Of a stretch of 5,395 nt of DNA, positions 1 through 5,395 are shown in pieces. Both the position numbers and the translations under genes were made by a program. How positions within the stretch are numbered: the first letter of the stretch is position 1; every line of letters starts with the position of its first letter. The stretch covers positions 1 through 5,395 of the forward strand of contig CAJKKX010000191.1 in assembly GCA_905200565.1 (NCBI GenBank). The letters are read 5' to 3'. The notes beneath the pieces are model-generated. The model searched no databases. It was not told the DNA's origin and was given only the letters and a program-made list of their open reading frames with translations. Source of the DNA: an uncultured Lachnospiraceae bacterium. Lineage in GTDB: Bacteria > Bacillota_A > Clostridia > Lachnospirales > Lachnospiraceae.

Positions 1-1264
1 TTAATACTCTAAAGTTTGCCGGTCCCTGATTAAAGAGAAGGTCTAACAGATTAGCTTCACTATAGTTTTCACCCTGATTAGCAACCATTGTTGACTCAAG
101 CTCTGTGATCTGCAAATAGTCAATAGCTGCAGCTGCATATTTTCCAGGATTCTTTAAAACCATCTGATACACACTAGAACCGTAGCTGCTTCCGCCTGCT
201 TCTCCAAAATAAGTTGTGCAAAGATCTGTTACCTCTGCTTCACCCCAGCCGCCTGCATGTACTGAAATATCAGCAACACCATACAGTGCATACGTCATTC
301 TCGTCGACGCAATCAGGTAATTTCTTAAATTATCATCTAATCGATCATCATTTAAATAAGCTCGAATAATACCGAACTCAGTCCAACCATTTACAAAGCC
401 ATTGCATACAAGATTTTTCTTAAGCGCGCTTGAAGATGCGCTGACTGTATCATATGCGTATGCATCATCAGGTGCCTGCTTTGTAAAGCTTGCTGCGCCT
501 ACCTGAAGCGTTGAATCAACACCTATTAAGTCATTCATAACCTGATAATTACCGTTTGCTTCATTTGCCAATGTCTCACGGAAATCGCCCCAGGCTCCAT
601 CTACACCACTATACTTTTGCAGCAGATAATTGTAGTAATCACCACCGCCCTCAACACTGCAAAGTGCAACATCAGCAGTGGCCGCTGCCACACTGTCATA
701 CTGCTCGCCATCCATCTCAACATTCAACGCGTCAAGCAATGCATCATATGTCTTTGCCTGTACCTCTGTCAGATGTGTTCTGTCATACGTCTGCAGCTCC
801 GCAAGTGTTCTTGTAAGATTCTCACTCTCACGCTTTAAATAATTGCTGTTTTGTGCTACAGCCTCATTCAGATTGGTGATAAATTCATCAAAGTCAGACT
901 GCTCTATCGCATGATTGCTGTCATCATCCTCATTGCCAGCCTGAGAATTATCACTTTCTGCTCCAGTCTGCGCCTCTCCTGACTGCTGTTTGTCTGCATC
1001 TACCTGCTCACCAGTCTGTGCTTCACCATTTACATCGCCTGTTTCCTTTGGCTCATTAGAAGTTTCTTTTGTTTCATTTTCTTTCGTTCCAGCTTCCTTT
1101 GTTCCCTGCTCTGCCACGCTCTTTGTCTGACCTAGTGACATCGCAATACCGCCTGCTGTCAATCCGGCAACCAAGACTACTACCATTACAACTGGCAGCC
1201 ACAAACGCATCATCATGATTCTGTGCTTCTGCTTTCTAATCCTTTTTCTATCTTCTGAATTCAT
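1..1264 (-). CDS. Membrane-anchored DUF885-like extracytoplasmic protein (C-terminal end cut off by window)
   Basis: The frame is open from ATG 1264 for 421 codons and runs off the left edge. An AAAGG about 12 nt upstream is the likely ribosome binding site, and an in-frame TAA further upstream with no ATG, GTG or TTG between fixes the start. Seen: a basic N-terminus (residues 1-20, many K/R), one hydrophobic segment (22-40) with no lipobox Cys, then a Glu/Gln/Thr/Gly-rich linker (about 42-121) with GEAQTG at 80-85 and 96-101, then a folded-looking domain. The basic-then-hydrophobic order predicts a cytoplasmic tail and an exported body. Residues 325-421 (DISVHAGGW at 332-340, YQMVLKNPGKY at 366-376, YLQITELE at 383-390, GPANF at 414-418) resemble the C-terminal part of DUF885 proteins, in which a 'GPxPF' stretch lies close to the end, so few residues are probably missing. 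DUF885 is recalled as a putative peptidase family. Its His-Glu...PGH motif is not visible here and the usual EGW reads NGW (292-294), so catalysis is doubtful. Gene calling is firm; the family assignment is moderate. Confidence 0.72.
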   Translation of the reverse strand, partial: MNSEDRKRIRKQKHRIMMMRLWLPVVMVVVLVAGLTAGGIAMSLGQTKSVAEQGTKEAGTKENETKETSNEPKETGDVNGEAQTGEQVDADKQQSGEAQTGAESDNSQAGNEDDDSNHAIEQSDFDEFITNLNEAVAQNSNYLKRESENLTRTLAELQTYDRTHLTEVQAKTYDALLDALNVEMDGEQYDSVAAATADVALCSVEGGGDYYNYLLQKYSGVDGAWGDFRETLANEANGNYQVMNDLIGVDSTLQVGAASFTKQAPDDAYAYDTVSASSSALKKNLVCNGFVNGWTEFGIIRAYLNDDRLDDNLRNYLIASTRMTYALYGVADISVHAGGWGEAEVTDLCTTYFGEAGGSSYGSSVYQMVLKNPGKYAAAAIDYLQITELESTMVANQGENYSEANLLDLLFNQGPANFRVL

Positions 1265-1349
1265 ACAACAATCCAGCCTTTCTCTTTTTCTAAATTCTTT
1301 ACTGTGCTGCTTTTACCTGACACAAAGCGACACAGTAACCTATAATCAC

Positions 1350-1378
1350 AGTATAGCATGATTTTTCAATACAGACAA
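1350..1378 (-). promoter_or_regulatory. Predicted sigma-A promoter of the DUF885-like gene
   Basis: Read on the minus strand, a TTGTCT -35 box (1373-1378) and a TATACT -10 box (1350-1355) are separated by exactly 17 bp. Transcription would start near 1343, leaving an untranslated leader of about 80 nt before the ATG at 1264. No repressor-like palindrome was noticed over it. Confidence 0.6.
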
Positions 1379-1398
1379 TTGCTTTTCTCACGTTTTTC

Positions 1399-1427
1399 TT
1401 GCAATCTTTCGTTCCTGGTGGTATCAT
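1399..1427 (+). promoter_or_regulatory. Predicted sigma-A promoter of metG
   Basis: TTGCAA (1399-1404) and TATCAT (1422-1427) are 17 bp apart, giving a start near 1434 and a leader of about 100 nt before the metG ATG. It lies back to back with the leftward promoter at 1350-1378, about 20 bp between the two -35 boxes, so the genes are divergently transcribed from one short region. Confidence 0.5.
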
Positions 1428-1439
1428 AAATTATATCTG

Positions 1440-1515
1440 TGCTGCATTTTCCAGCCCTTTGTAAATTCGGGCTGTACAAATAGCATCACTGTGAAAAAAC
1501 AGACCGCTTTTGCGG
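1440..1515 (+). other. Structured metG leader (hairpins)
   Basis: Within the predicted leader, CAGCCC (1452-1457) pairs perfectly with GGGCTG (1469-1474) across an 11-nt loop, and TGCT (1440-1443) can pair with AGCA (1482-1485) outside it. A second small hairpin, CCGC-TTTT-GCGG, occupies 1504-1515, about 20 nt before the start codon. No U-run follows either hairpin, so neither is a terminator. The leader is too short for a T-box and lacks a convincing T-box sequence. A regulatory role is only a possibility. Confidence 0.3.
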
Positions 1516-1535
1516 CAGAAAGTGAGAAAAACACC

Positions 1536-3503
1536 ATGAAGAAACCGTATTACATCACCACGGCCATTGCTTACACTTCCGGCAAGCCGCACATTGGAAA
1601 CACCTACGAGATCGTGCTGGCAGATTCCATTGCCAGATTCAAGCGAATGCAGGGCTATGATGTGCGCTTTCAGACAGGTACGGATGAGCATGGTCAGAAG
1701 ATCGAGTTGAAAGCTGCTGAGGCTGGAAAAACACCAAAGCAGTTTGTTGATGAGGTGGCAGGCGAGATCAAGAAGACCTTTGACCTGATGAACACATCCT
1801 ATGATAAATTTATCCGTACTACTGACGACTACCATGAAAAGCAAGTTCAGAAGATCTTTAAGAAGCTTTATGACAAGGGTGATATTTACAAGAGTGAGTA
1901 CGAAGGTATGTACTGTACTCCGTGTGAATCCTTCTTCACAGCTTCTCAGTTAGTTGACGGCAAATGCCCGGACTGCGGACGCCCATGTACACCAGCTAAG
2001 GAAGAAGCTTATTTCTTCCGTATGAGCAAGTATGCAGATAAGCTTATTTCTTATATTAATGAGCATCCAGATTTCATCCAGCCAGAATCCAGAAAGAATG
2101 AGATGATGAACAATTTCCTTCTTCCGGGACTTCAGGATCTGTGCGTTTCCCGTACCTCCTTTAAGTGGGGTATTCCGGTAGACTTCGATCCAAAGCATGT
2201 TGTTTACGTATGGATTGATGCACTTAGCAACTATATCACTGGACTTGGCTTTGATCTTGACGGAAATAGCGATCCGATGTTTGAAAAGTATTGGCCTGCT
2301 GACCTTCATCTGATTGGAAAGGATATTCTTCGTTTCCACACCATCTACTGGCCGATCATGCTGATGGCTCTGGATCTGCCGCTTCCAAAGCAGGTATTTG
2401 GTCATCCGTGGCTGCTTCAGGGCGATGGCAAGATGAGCAAATCGAAAGGCAATGTGCTGTATGCGGATGAACTGGTAGACTTCTTTGGAGTGGATGCGGT
2501 GCGTTACTTTGTGCTGCACGAAATGCCGTTTGACAACGACGGTGTGATCACCTGGGAGCTGCTGGTGGAGCGCTTAAATTCCGACCTTGCGAACACGCTC
2601 GGCAACCTAGTGAACCGCACGATTTCCATGTCAAACAAGTATTTTGGCGGCGTGGTTGCTGATAAAGGAGCGGAGGAGCCGGTGGATGCGGAATTGAAAG
2701 CAGTTGCCCTGGAGACGCCGAAGAAAGTGACGGAAAAGATGGAAAAGCTGCGCGTGGCGGACGCGATCAGCGAAATTTTCGTTCTCTTTAAGCGCTGCAA
2801 CAAATACATCGACGAGACAATGCCGTGGGCGCTGGCAAAGGACGAGACAAAGCAGGATCGTCTGGCGACCGTGCTTTACAATCTGGTAGAGTGCATTTCC
2901 ATCGGCGCGGAGCTGCTGGAGTCGTTTATGCCGGATACAGCAGAGAAGGTGCTCGCCCAGCTTAACGCACAGAAGAGAGGTCTGGAGGCGATGGATCAGT
3001 ATGGTCTTTACAAATCCGGCACGAAGGTGACGGAAAAGCCGGAAATCCTGTTCGCGCGGCTGGATATTAAGGAAGTGATGGCGAAGGTAGAAGCGCTTCA
3101 CCCGCCGGTTGCGGAGGAAGCGGCGGAGCCTGCGAAGAAAGAGAAGGAAGAAGCGGTGATCGACATCGAGCCGAAGGAAGAGATCACTTTTGAGGAATTC
3201 GGCAAAATGCAGTTCCAGGTGGGTGAGATCATTGCCTGTGAGGCCGTGAAAAAATCGAAAAAGCTTCTGTGCAGCCAGGTGAAGATCGGCAGCCAGGTAA
3301 AGCAGATCGTGTCTGGCATCAAGGCGCACTACAGCCCGGAGGAGATGGTCGGCAAAAAGGTGATGGTTCTGGTGAACTTAAAACCTGCGAAGCTGGCGGG
3401 CGTACTCTCGGAGGGAATGCTGCTCTGCGCGGAGGATGAAAATGGAGAGCTGGCGCTGATGGTACCGGAAAAAGAAATGCCGTCGGGTGCGGAAATCTGT
3501 TAA
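1536..3503 (+). CDS. metG: Methionyl-tRNA synthetase with C-terminal tRNA-binding domain
   Basis: Cytoplasmic class Ia synthetase that activates methionine with ATP and charges tRNA-Met, supplying initiation and elongation. The protein is 655 aa. Seen: N-terminal MKKPYYITTAIAY; HIGN signature (19-22); TGTDEHGQK (47-55); a zinc knuckle with C127-x2-C130 and C144-x2-C147 in the connective domain; WIDALSNY (226-233); KMSKS loop (299-303); anticodon-binding helices with the DExxPW motif ending at W431; a Glu/Lys/Ala-rich linker (about 521-548); and a Trbp111-type OB-fold domain (549-655) typical of dimeric bacterial enzymes. ATG 1536 is preferred over the in-frame GTG at 1491 because homologues begin at MKKPYY and the 15-residue extension looks non-conserved; the Shine-Dalgarno for 1536 is weak (GTGAG about 11 nt upstream). 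The gene is monocistronic between its own promoter and a terminator. GC content is uneven along the gene. The product assignment is certain. Confidence 0.98.
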   Translation: MKKPYYITTAIAYTSGKPHIGNTYEIVLADSIARFKRMQGYDVRFQTGTDEHGQKIELKAAEAGKTPKQFVDEVAGEIKKTFDLMNTSYDKFIRTTDDYHEKQVQKIFKKLYDKGDIYKSEYEGMYCTPCESFFTASQLVDGKCPDCGRPCTPAKEEAYFFRMSKYADKLISYINEHPDFIQPESRKNEMMNNFLLPGLQDLCVSRTSFKWGIPVDFDPKHVVYVWIDALSNYITGLGFDLDGNSDPMFEKYWPADLHLIGKDILRFHTIYWPIMLMALDLPLPKQVFGHPWLLQGDGKMSKSKGNVLYADELVDFFGVDAVRYFVLHEMPFDNDGVITWELLVERLNSDLANTLGNLVNRTISMSNKYFGGVVADKGAEEPVDAELKAVALETPKKVTEKMEKLRVADAISEIFVLFKRCNKYIDETMPWALAKDETKQDRLATVLYNLVECISIGAELLESFMPDTAEKVLAQLNAQKRGLEAMDQYGLYKSGTKVTEKPEILFARLDIKEVMAKVEALHPPVAEEAAEPAKKEKEEAVIDIEPKEEITFEEFGKMQFQVGEIIACEAVKKSKKLLCSQVKIGSQVKQIVSGIKAHYSPEEMVGKKVMVLVNLKPAKLAGVLSEGMLLCAEDENGELALMVPEKEMPSGAEIC

Positions 3504-3543
3504 AAACGGAAATAAAGGGAATTACCTGGCCCTCAAATTAAAT

Positions 3544-3588
3544 AAAATACCGGATGAATCGTGAAGAAGCGGCTCGTCCGGTATTTTT
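3544..3588. terminator. Bidirectional Rho-independent terminator between convergent genes
   Basis: AAAATACCGGA (3544-3554) is the exact reverse complement of TCCGGTATTTT (3577-3587), an 11-bp stem that can extend by three pairs, including one G-T wobble, through TGA/TCG. The top strand ends in ATTTTT. The bottom strand leaves the hairpin as TATTTTATTTAA. It lies 41 bp after the metG stop and 21 bp after the stop of the facing regulator gene, so it should end both transcripts. Confidence 0.93.
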
Positions 3589-3608
3589 GTTGCTCTGCAG
3601 GTGCCGCT

Positions 3609-4628
3609 TTACGGCGTCACCTTTGGCGTAGTGGATTCGCGGATGATCAGCTCCGACTGAAGATTAATATGCTGGATGGTGGAGCCGGGATTCTGAATGC
3701 GGTCGATAAGCAGCTCGCTGGCAGTATATCCCATCTGATGCTTTGGCGTGTTAATGGTGGTAATCTGCGGGGAGGATATGGTGGCATAGTCTACGTTATC
3801 GTATCCGATGACCATCAGATCGTCCGGCACGCGCAGATGAAGGCGGCGCGCGGCATTAATGACGGCGCAGGCGTAAAGGTCGGAAATCGTCAGAAAGGCG
3901 TCCGGGCGGACGGTCTGGGAAAATAACTGGGTGGCGGAGGAAAAAGCCATGTTGTAGTCAATTTCCGGAAGGTTGATGATCCAGCGCTGTGTCGGACGGA
4001 TGCCTGCCGCCTGGAGCGCCTTCAGATAACCCTCCTGGCGGACGTAATTGTCCCGGTATTTGAGCGAGCCGGACATAAACGCGATGCGTTTTCTTCCCTG
4101 TGAGACCAGATGGTTCACTGCCGCGGCGGCCATCTCAAAGTCATCCAGGCTGACGGAAGAGACGGTTTTGCTCTGCAGATTGTAGTCGCAGAGCTGCACT
4201 ACCGGAACCAGGCTGCTCAGAGCGTGCATAAGCTGGGCGTTGACGTGATTCAGACAGATAACGCCGGAAATCCTGGCGCTTTTGATCAGGTGCTCAAAGG
4301 CAGGAAACGTGTTGCTGTTGATGTGCTCCTGCAGGATCATCATGGTGTATCCGTGCTGGATAGCGGACGCCTTTGCTCCTTTTATGATCTCATTAAAAAA
4401 GGAATTGAAATCAAACGGCAAAACAAAGAGGAGCAGTTTTCCGGAGGAAGGCGCCTGCACGATATAATCGTTGGGATTGATGCCCTGTGCGCTGAGCGCC
4501 TCGCAGACCTTTTCGACCAGATGGGGCTTTACGGTACTCTGATCATTCATCACACGGGATACGGTTGCGGTGGATACGCCGGCGATTTCGGCTATTTCAG
4601 AAAAGGAGAAAGGGTATTTTCTGCGCAT
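3609..4628 (-). CDS. LacI/GalR-family transcriptional regulator
   Basis: A 339-aa cytoplasmic DNA-binding protein, the usual length for the family. Seen: a LacI-type helix-turn-helix at residues 9-28 (SEIAEIAGVSTATVSRVMN), followed by the region that normally forms the hinge helix (about 50-64), then a periplasmic-binding-protein-like effector domain from residue 65. That domain has family landmarks: LDDFEMAAAAV then GRKRIAFMSG, and DLMVIGYDNVDYA followed by QITTINTPKHQMG near the C-terminus. The start is ATG 4628, with CCTCC on the top strand (GGAGG on the coding strand) 9 nt upstream. The gene is divergent from the operon beginning at 4879 and shares a 250-bp control region containing two related operator candidates, so it most likely represses that operon. 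The ligand is not predictable; a sugar is typical. Oddity: the hinge reads NPNDYIVQAPSSGK, without the usual ARxL. Family assignment is very secure; target and ligand are inferred. Confidence 0.95.
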   Translation of the reverse strand: MRRKYPFSFSEIAEIAGVSTATVSRVMNDQSTVKPHLVEKVCEALSAQGINPNDYIVQAPSSGKLLLFVLPFDFNSFFNEIIKGAKASAIQHGYTMMILQEHINSNTFPAFEHLIKSARISGVICLNHVNAQLMHALSSLVPVVQLCDYNLQSKTVSSVSLDDFEMAAAAVNHLVSQGRKRIAFMSGSLKYRDNYVRQEGYLKALQAAGIRPTQRWIINLPEIDYNMAFSSATQLFSQTVRPDAFLTISDLYACAVINAARRLHLRVPDDLMVIGYDNVDYATISSPQITTINTPKHQMGYTASELLIDRIQNPGSTIQHINLQSELIIRESTTPKVTP

Positions 4629-4637
4629 ATATCAGAA

Positions 4638-4642
4638 CCTCC
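4638..4642 (-). promoter_or_regulatory. Ribosome binding site of the LacI-family gene
   Basis: GGAGG on the minus strand, 9 nt before the ATG at 4628. It supports this start and shows the short MRRKYPFSF lead before the helix-turn-helix to be genuine. Confidence 0.8.
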
Positions 4643-4660
4643 AATAAAGTATCTGTTTTT

Positions 4661-4688
4661 AATATAGCATATTTCAAGCAAATTGCAA
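4661..4688 (-). promoter_or_regulatory. Predicted promoter of the LacI-family gene
   Basis: Read on the minus strand: TTGCAA (4683-4688), 16-bp spacer, TATATT (4661-4666). Transcription would begin near 4654, about 26 nt before the start codon. The perfect palindrome at 4701-4715 lies just upstream of the -35 box, centred near -54, which would fit autoregulation or a looping contact rather than simple promoter blocking. Confidence 0.5.
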
Positions 4689-4700
4689 GGATTTTCCAAG

Positions 4701-4715
4701 CTATTTCTGAAATAG
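4701..4715. promoter_or_regulatory. Candidate operator O1 (perfect 15-bp palindrome)
   Basis: CTATTTC-T-GAAATAG is a perfect inverted repeat with 7-bp arms and a single central base. Its inner 11 bp, TTTCTGAAATA (4704-4714), recur exactly at 4820-4830 inside the divergent promoter. The position between a LacI-family gene and its divergent neighbour, plus the recurrence, make it the best candidate for the regulator's binding site. It lacks the central CG common in LacI-family operators. Confidence 0.6.
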
Positions 4716-4810
4716 AAATGGGAAACTGGCAAAATAACTAAAAACAGAGCGAAAAAGAAGCAATAAAAGTAGTAAATAGATATAAAGATTTTTTTGAAAG
4801 GAGGGATTGA

Positions 4811-4839
4811 TTGACAATCTTTCTGAAATAAAATATAGT
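4811..4839 (+). promoter_or_regulatory. Strong sigma-A promoter of the rightward operon
   Basis: A perfect TTGACA (4811-4816) and TATAGT (4834-4839) are separated by exactly 17 bp, placing the transcription start near 4846, about 33 nt before GTG 4879. This is the closest match to consensus in the window. A near-consensus promoter with an operator in its spacer suits a gene set that is strongly expressed once derepressed. Confidence 0.8.
4820..4830. promoter_or_regulatory. Candidate operator O2 inside the promoter spacer
   Basis: TTTCTGAAATA is an exact copy of the inner 11 bp of the palindrome at 4701-4715; its symmetric core is TTTC-T-GAAA (4820-4828). It lies wholly between the -35 and -10 boxes, where a bound repressor would exclude RNA polymerase. 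Its centre is 116 bp from the centre of O1, about 11 turns of B-DNA, so the two sites face the same side of the helix. Confidence 0.55.
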
Positions 4840-4866
4840 AATTACAGAAAGAAAAAGCGACGGATC

Positions 4867-4872
4867 GGAGGG
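4867..4872 (+). promoter_or_regulatory. Ribosome binding site deciding the GTG 4879 start
   Basis: GGAGGG stands 6 nt before GTG 4879. Together with the promoter at 4811-4839, it shows that the gene begins here and not at the in-frame TTG at 4807, which lies upstream of the predicted transcription start. Confidence 0.85.
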
Positions 4873-4878
4873 AGAAGC

Positions 4879-5373
4879 GTGCGATACACAGTGCAGTTAT
4901 GTACGGGATCGTTTGATCGTTCGGTGCTGGAGCCGCAGGAGGTTGTCAGGAAGCTGGAGCATACCCTGCAGATCCTGGATGTGGAGAGAGTGATCTTCGG
5001 ATGGGCGCCGGAGGATGGACTGAACAGAGCGATCTGCAGTCTCCTTGAAAAGCACGGGATTGAAAAGTATCTGTGGCTGCCGGTATTTGCGGAGATCCAG
5101 AACCAGGAGGATGCGGAGCCGAACCGAAATATTGCAGGGCGGGAGCGGCAGGATGTCAACAAATTTGCGGGAGACAACTTTGAATTTGCCTGTCAGTCCT
5201 CCGCGAAAAGCATTGGCCGGGCAGCGGAGGTGTTCGATGAACTGACGGAGGGCTGCCGGGTGGACGGTGTGTTTTTAGACCGGATCCGCTATGCTTCGGC
5301 GGCAGGGTCTTTTGGGAATCTGTTCGGATGCTGGTGCCCGTTGTTTTATGACCACAAAGAACAGATACGATAG
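4879..5373 (+). CDS. Hypothetical 164-aa protein, resembling the first half of a glycoside-hydrolase-like barrel
   Basis: I do not recognise a named family. Seen: no signal peptide or membrane segment. Alternating strand- and helix-like stretches fit a beta/alpha fold: YTVQLCTG (3-10), helix 20-33, RVIFGWAPE (37-45), helix 48-59, KYLWLPVFAEI (63-73), a polar stretch 74-100, a helix about 109-123, then VDGVFLDRIRYAS (128-140). The last resembles the 'DGxxLDxIRY' strand motif of glycoside-hydrolase-like TIM barrels, in which the Asp (here D134) lies in the active site. Four strand-helix units make only half a barrel, and the protein ends 24 residues later, after a Cys-Trp-Cys (151-153). It is therefore either a small family of its own, a half-barrel, or a product shortened by a frameshift. 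It is the first gene of the operon divergent from the LacI-family regulator, and its TAG stop overlaps the ribosome binding site of the next gene. The gene call is good; the function is unknown. Confidence 0.75.
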   Translation: MRYTVQLCTGSFDRSVLEPQEVVRKLEHTLQILDVERVIFGWAPEDGLNRAICSLLEKHGIEKYLWLPVFAEIQNQEDAEPNRNIAGRERQDVNKFAGDNFEFACQSSAKSIGRAAEVFDELTEGCRVDGVFLDRIRYASAAGSFGNLFGCWCPLFYDHKEQIR

Positions 5374-5377
5374 GAGG
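5372..5377 (+). promoter_or_regulatory. Ribosome binding site overlapping the upstream stop codon
   Basis: AGGAGG begins at the second base of the TAG stop (5371-5373) and lies 8 nt before ATG 5386. This overlap is typical of translational coupling within an operon. Confidence 0.8.
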
Positions 5378-5385
5378 AATCTGAT

Positions 5386-5395
5386 ATGAATGAGG
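5386..5395 (+). CDS. Start of the next operon gene (truncated by window edge)
   Basis: ATG AAT GAG (Met-Asn-Glu) begins 12 nt after the preceding stop, behind a perfect AGGAGG at good spacing. Only three codons and one base are visible, so nothing can be said of the product. Given the LacI-family regulator, a transporter or sugar-processing enzyme would be unsurprising, but that is a guess from context. Confidence 0.6.

Noticed and set aside
1..3. TTA at the left edge as a minus-strand stop codon
   Set aside because: It is not in the frame of the DUF885-like gene, whose codons begin on different positions; that gene continues past the edge.
556..838. Two overlapping plus-strand open frames of 86 and 73 codons
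   Set aside because: They lie antisense within the clearly coding minus-strand DUF885-like gene, have His/Cys/Gln-rich nonsense composition, and lack ribosome binding sites.
1411..1430. GGTGGTATC as a T-box core upstream of metG
   Set aside because: It matches only part of the T-box sequence, has no specifier stem or terminator arrangement around it, and overlaps the predicted -10 box of the promoter.
1491..1535. GTG 1491 as the metG start
   Set aside because: There is no ribosome binding site before it, and the extra 15 residues are absent from the family's usual N-terminus, which begins near MKKPYY.
1431..3329. Several minus-strand open frames opposite metG, up to 232 codons
   Set aside because: They are antisense shadows of a certain methionyl-tRNA synthetase gene; none has family-like motifs or its own start signals.
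3504..3540. AGGG...CCCT as a second hairpin after metG
   Set aside because: The 4-bp stem has a long loop and no U-run; the strong terminator just downstream explains the region.
3561..4667. Plus-strand open frames of 61 to 185 codons opposite the LacI-family gene
   Set aside because: They are antisense to a secure LacI-family coding region. One starts inside the terminator hairpin and their composition is not protein-like.
4842..5245. Minus-strand 111-codon and plus-strand 66-codon frames over the 4879 gene
   Set aside because: They overlap the better supported frame with its promoter, ribosome binding site and beta/alpha pattern, and carry no start signals of their own.

Overview
The window looks like chromosomal DNA from a low-to-mid-GC Firmicute, most likely a gut clostridium of the Lachnospiraceae. 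This is inferred from the methionyl-tRNA synthetase sequence, the strong AGGAGG-type ribosome binding sites, consensus sigma-A promoters, and a DUF885-type protein resembling those I know from this group. No RNA gene, insertion sequence, CRISPR array or phage gene was found.

Layout. Positions 1-1264 (minus strand) hold most of a membrane-anchored extracytoplasmic protein whose C-terminal part resembles DUF885 but seems to lack the segment carrying the family's His-Glu motif. The gap 1265-1535 holds two divergent promoters, one for that gene and one for metG, with a roughly 100-nt metG leader that contains a small hairpin. metG (1536-3503, plus strand) encodes a full methionyl-tRNA synthetase with the zinc knuckle, KMSKS loop and C-terminal tRNA-binding domain. 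A strong bidirectional terminator (3544-3588) separates it from the convergent LacI-family regulator gene (3609-4628, minus strand).

The 250-bp region 4629-4878 is a compact divergent control region. It holds the regulator's own promoter, a consensus promoter for the rightward operon, and two copies of an 11-bp sequence (TTTCTGAAATA) whose centres lie 116 bp apart, about 11 helical turns. One copy is a perfect 15-bp palindrome near the regulator promoter; the other sits between the -35 and -10 boxes of the operon promoter. The rightward operon starts with a 164-aa protein of unknown function (4879-5373), followed by a translationally coupled gene of which only the first codons are present (5386 onward). 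The simplest reading is a local regulator that represses the divergent operon and perhaps itself through a DNA loop. By analogy with LacI-family neighbours the operon may handle a carbohydrate; its first product has a segment resembling glycoside-hydrolase-like TIM barrels.

Most of the window is ordinary. The points most worth a second look are the operator pair together with a regulator whose hinge is atypical, the short barrel-like protein, the reduced DUF885 protein, and an internal base-composition shift in metG.
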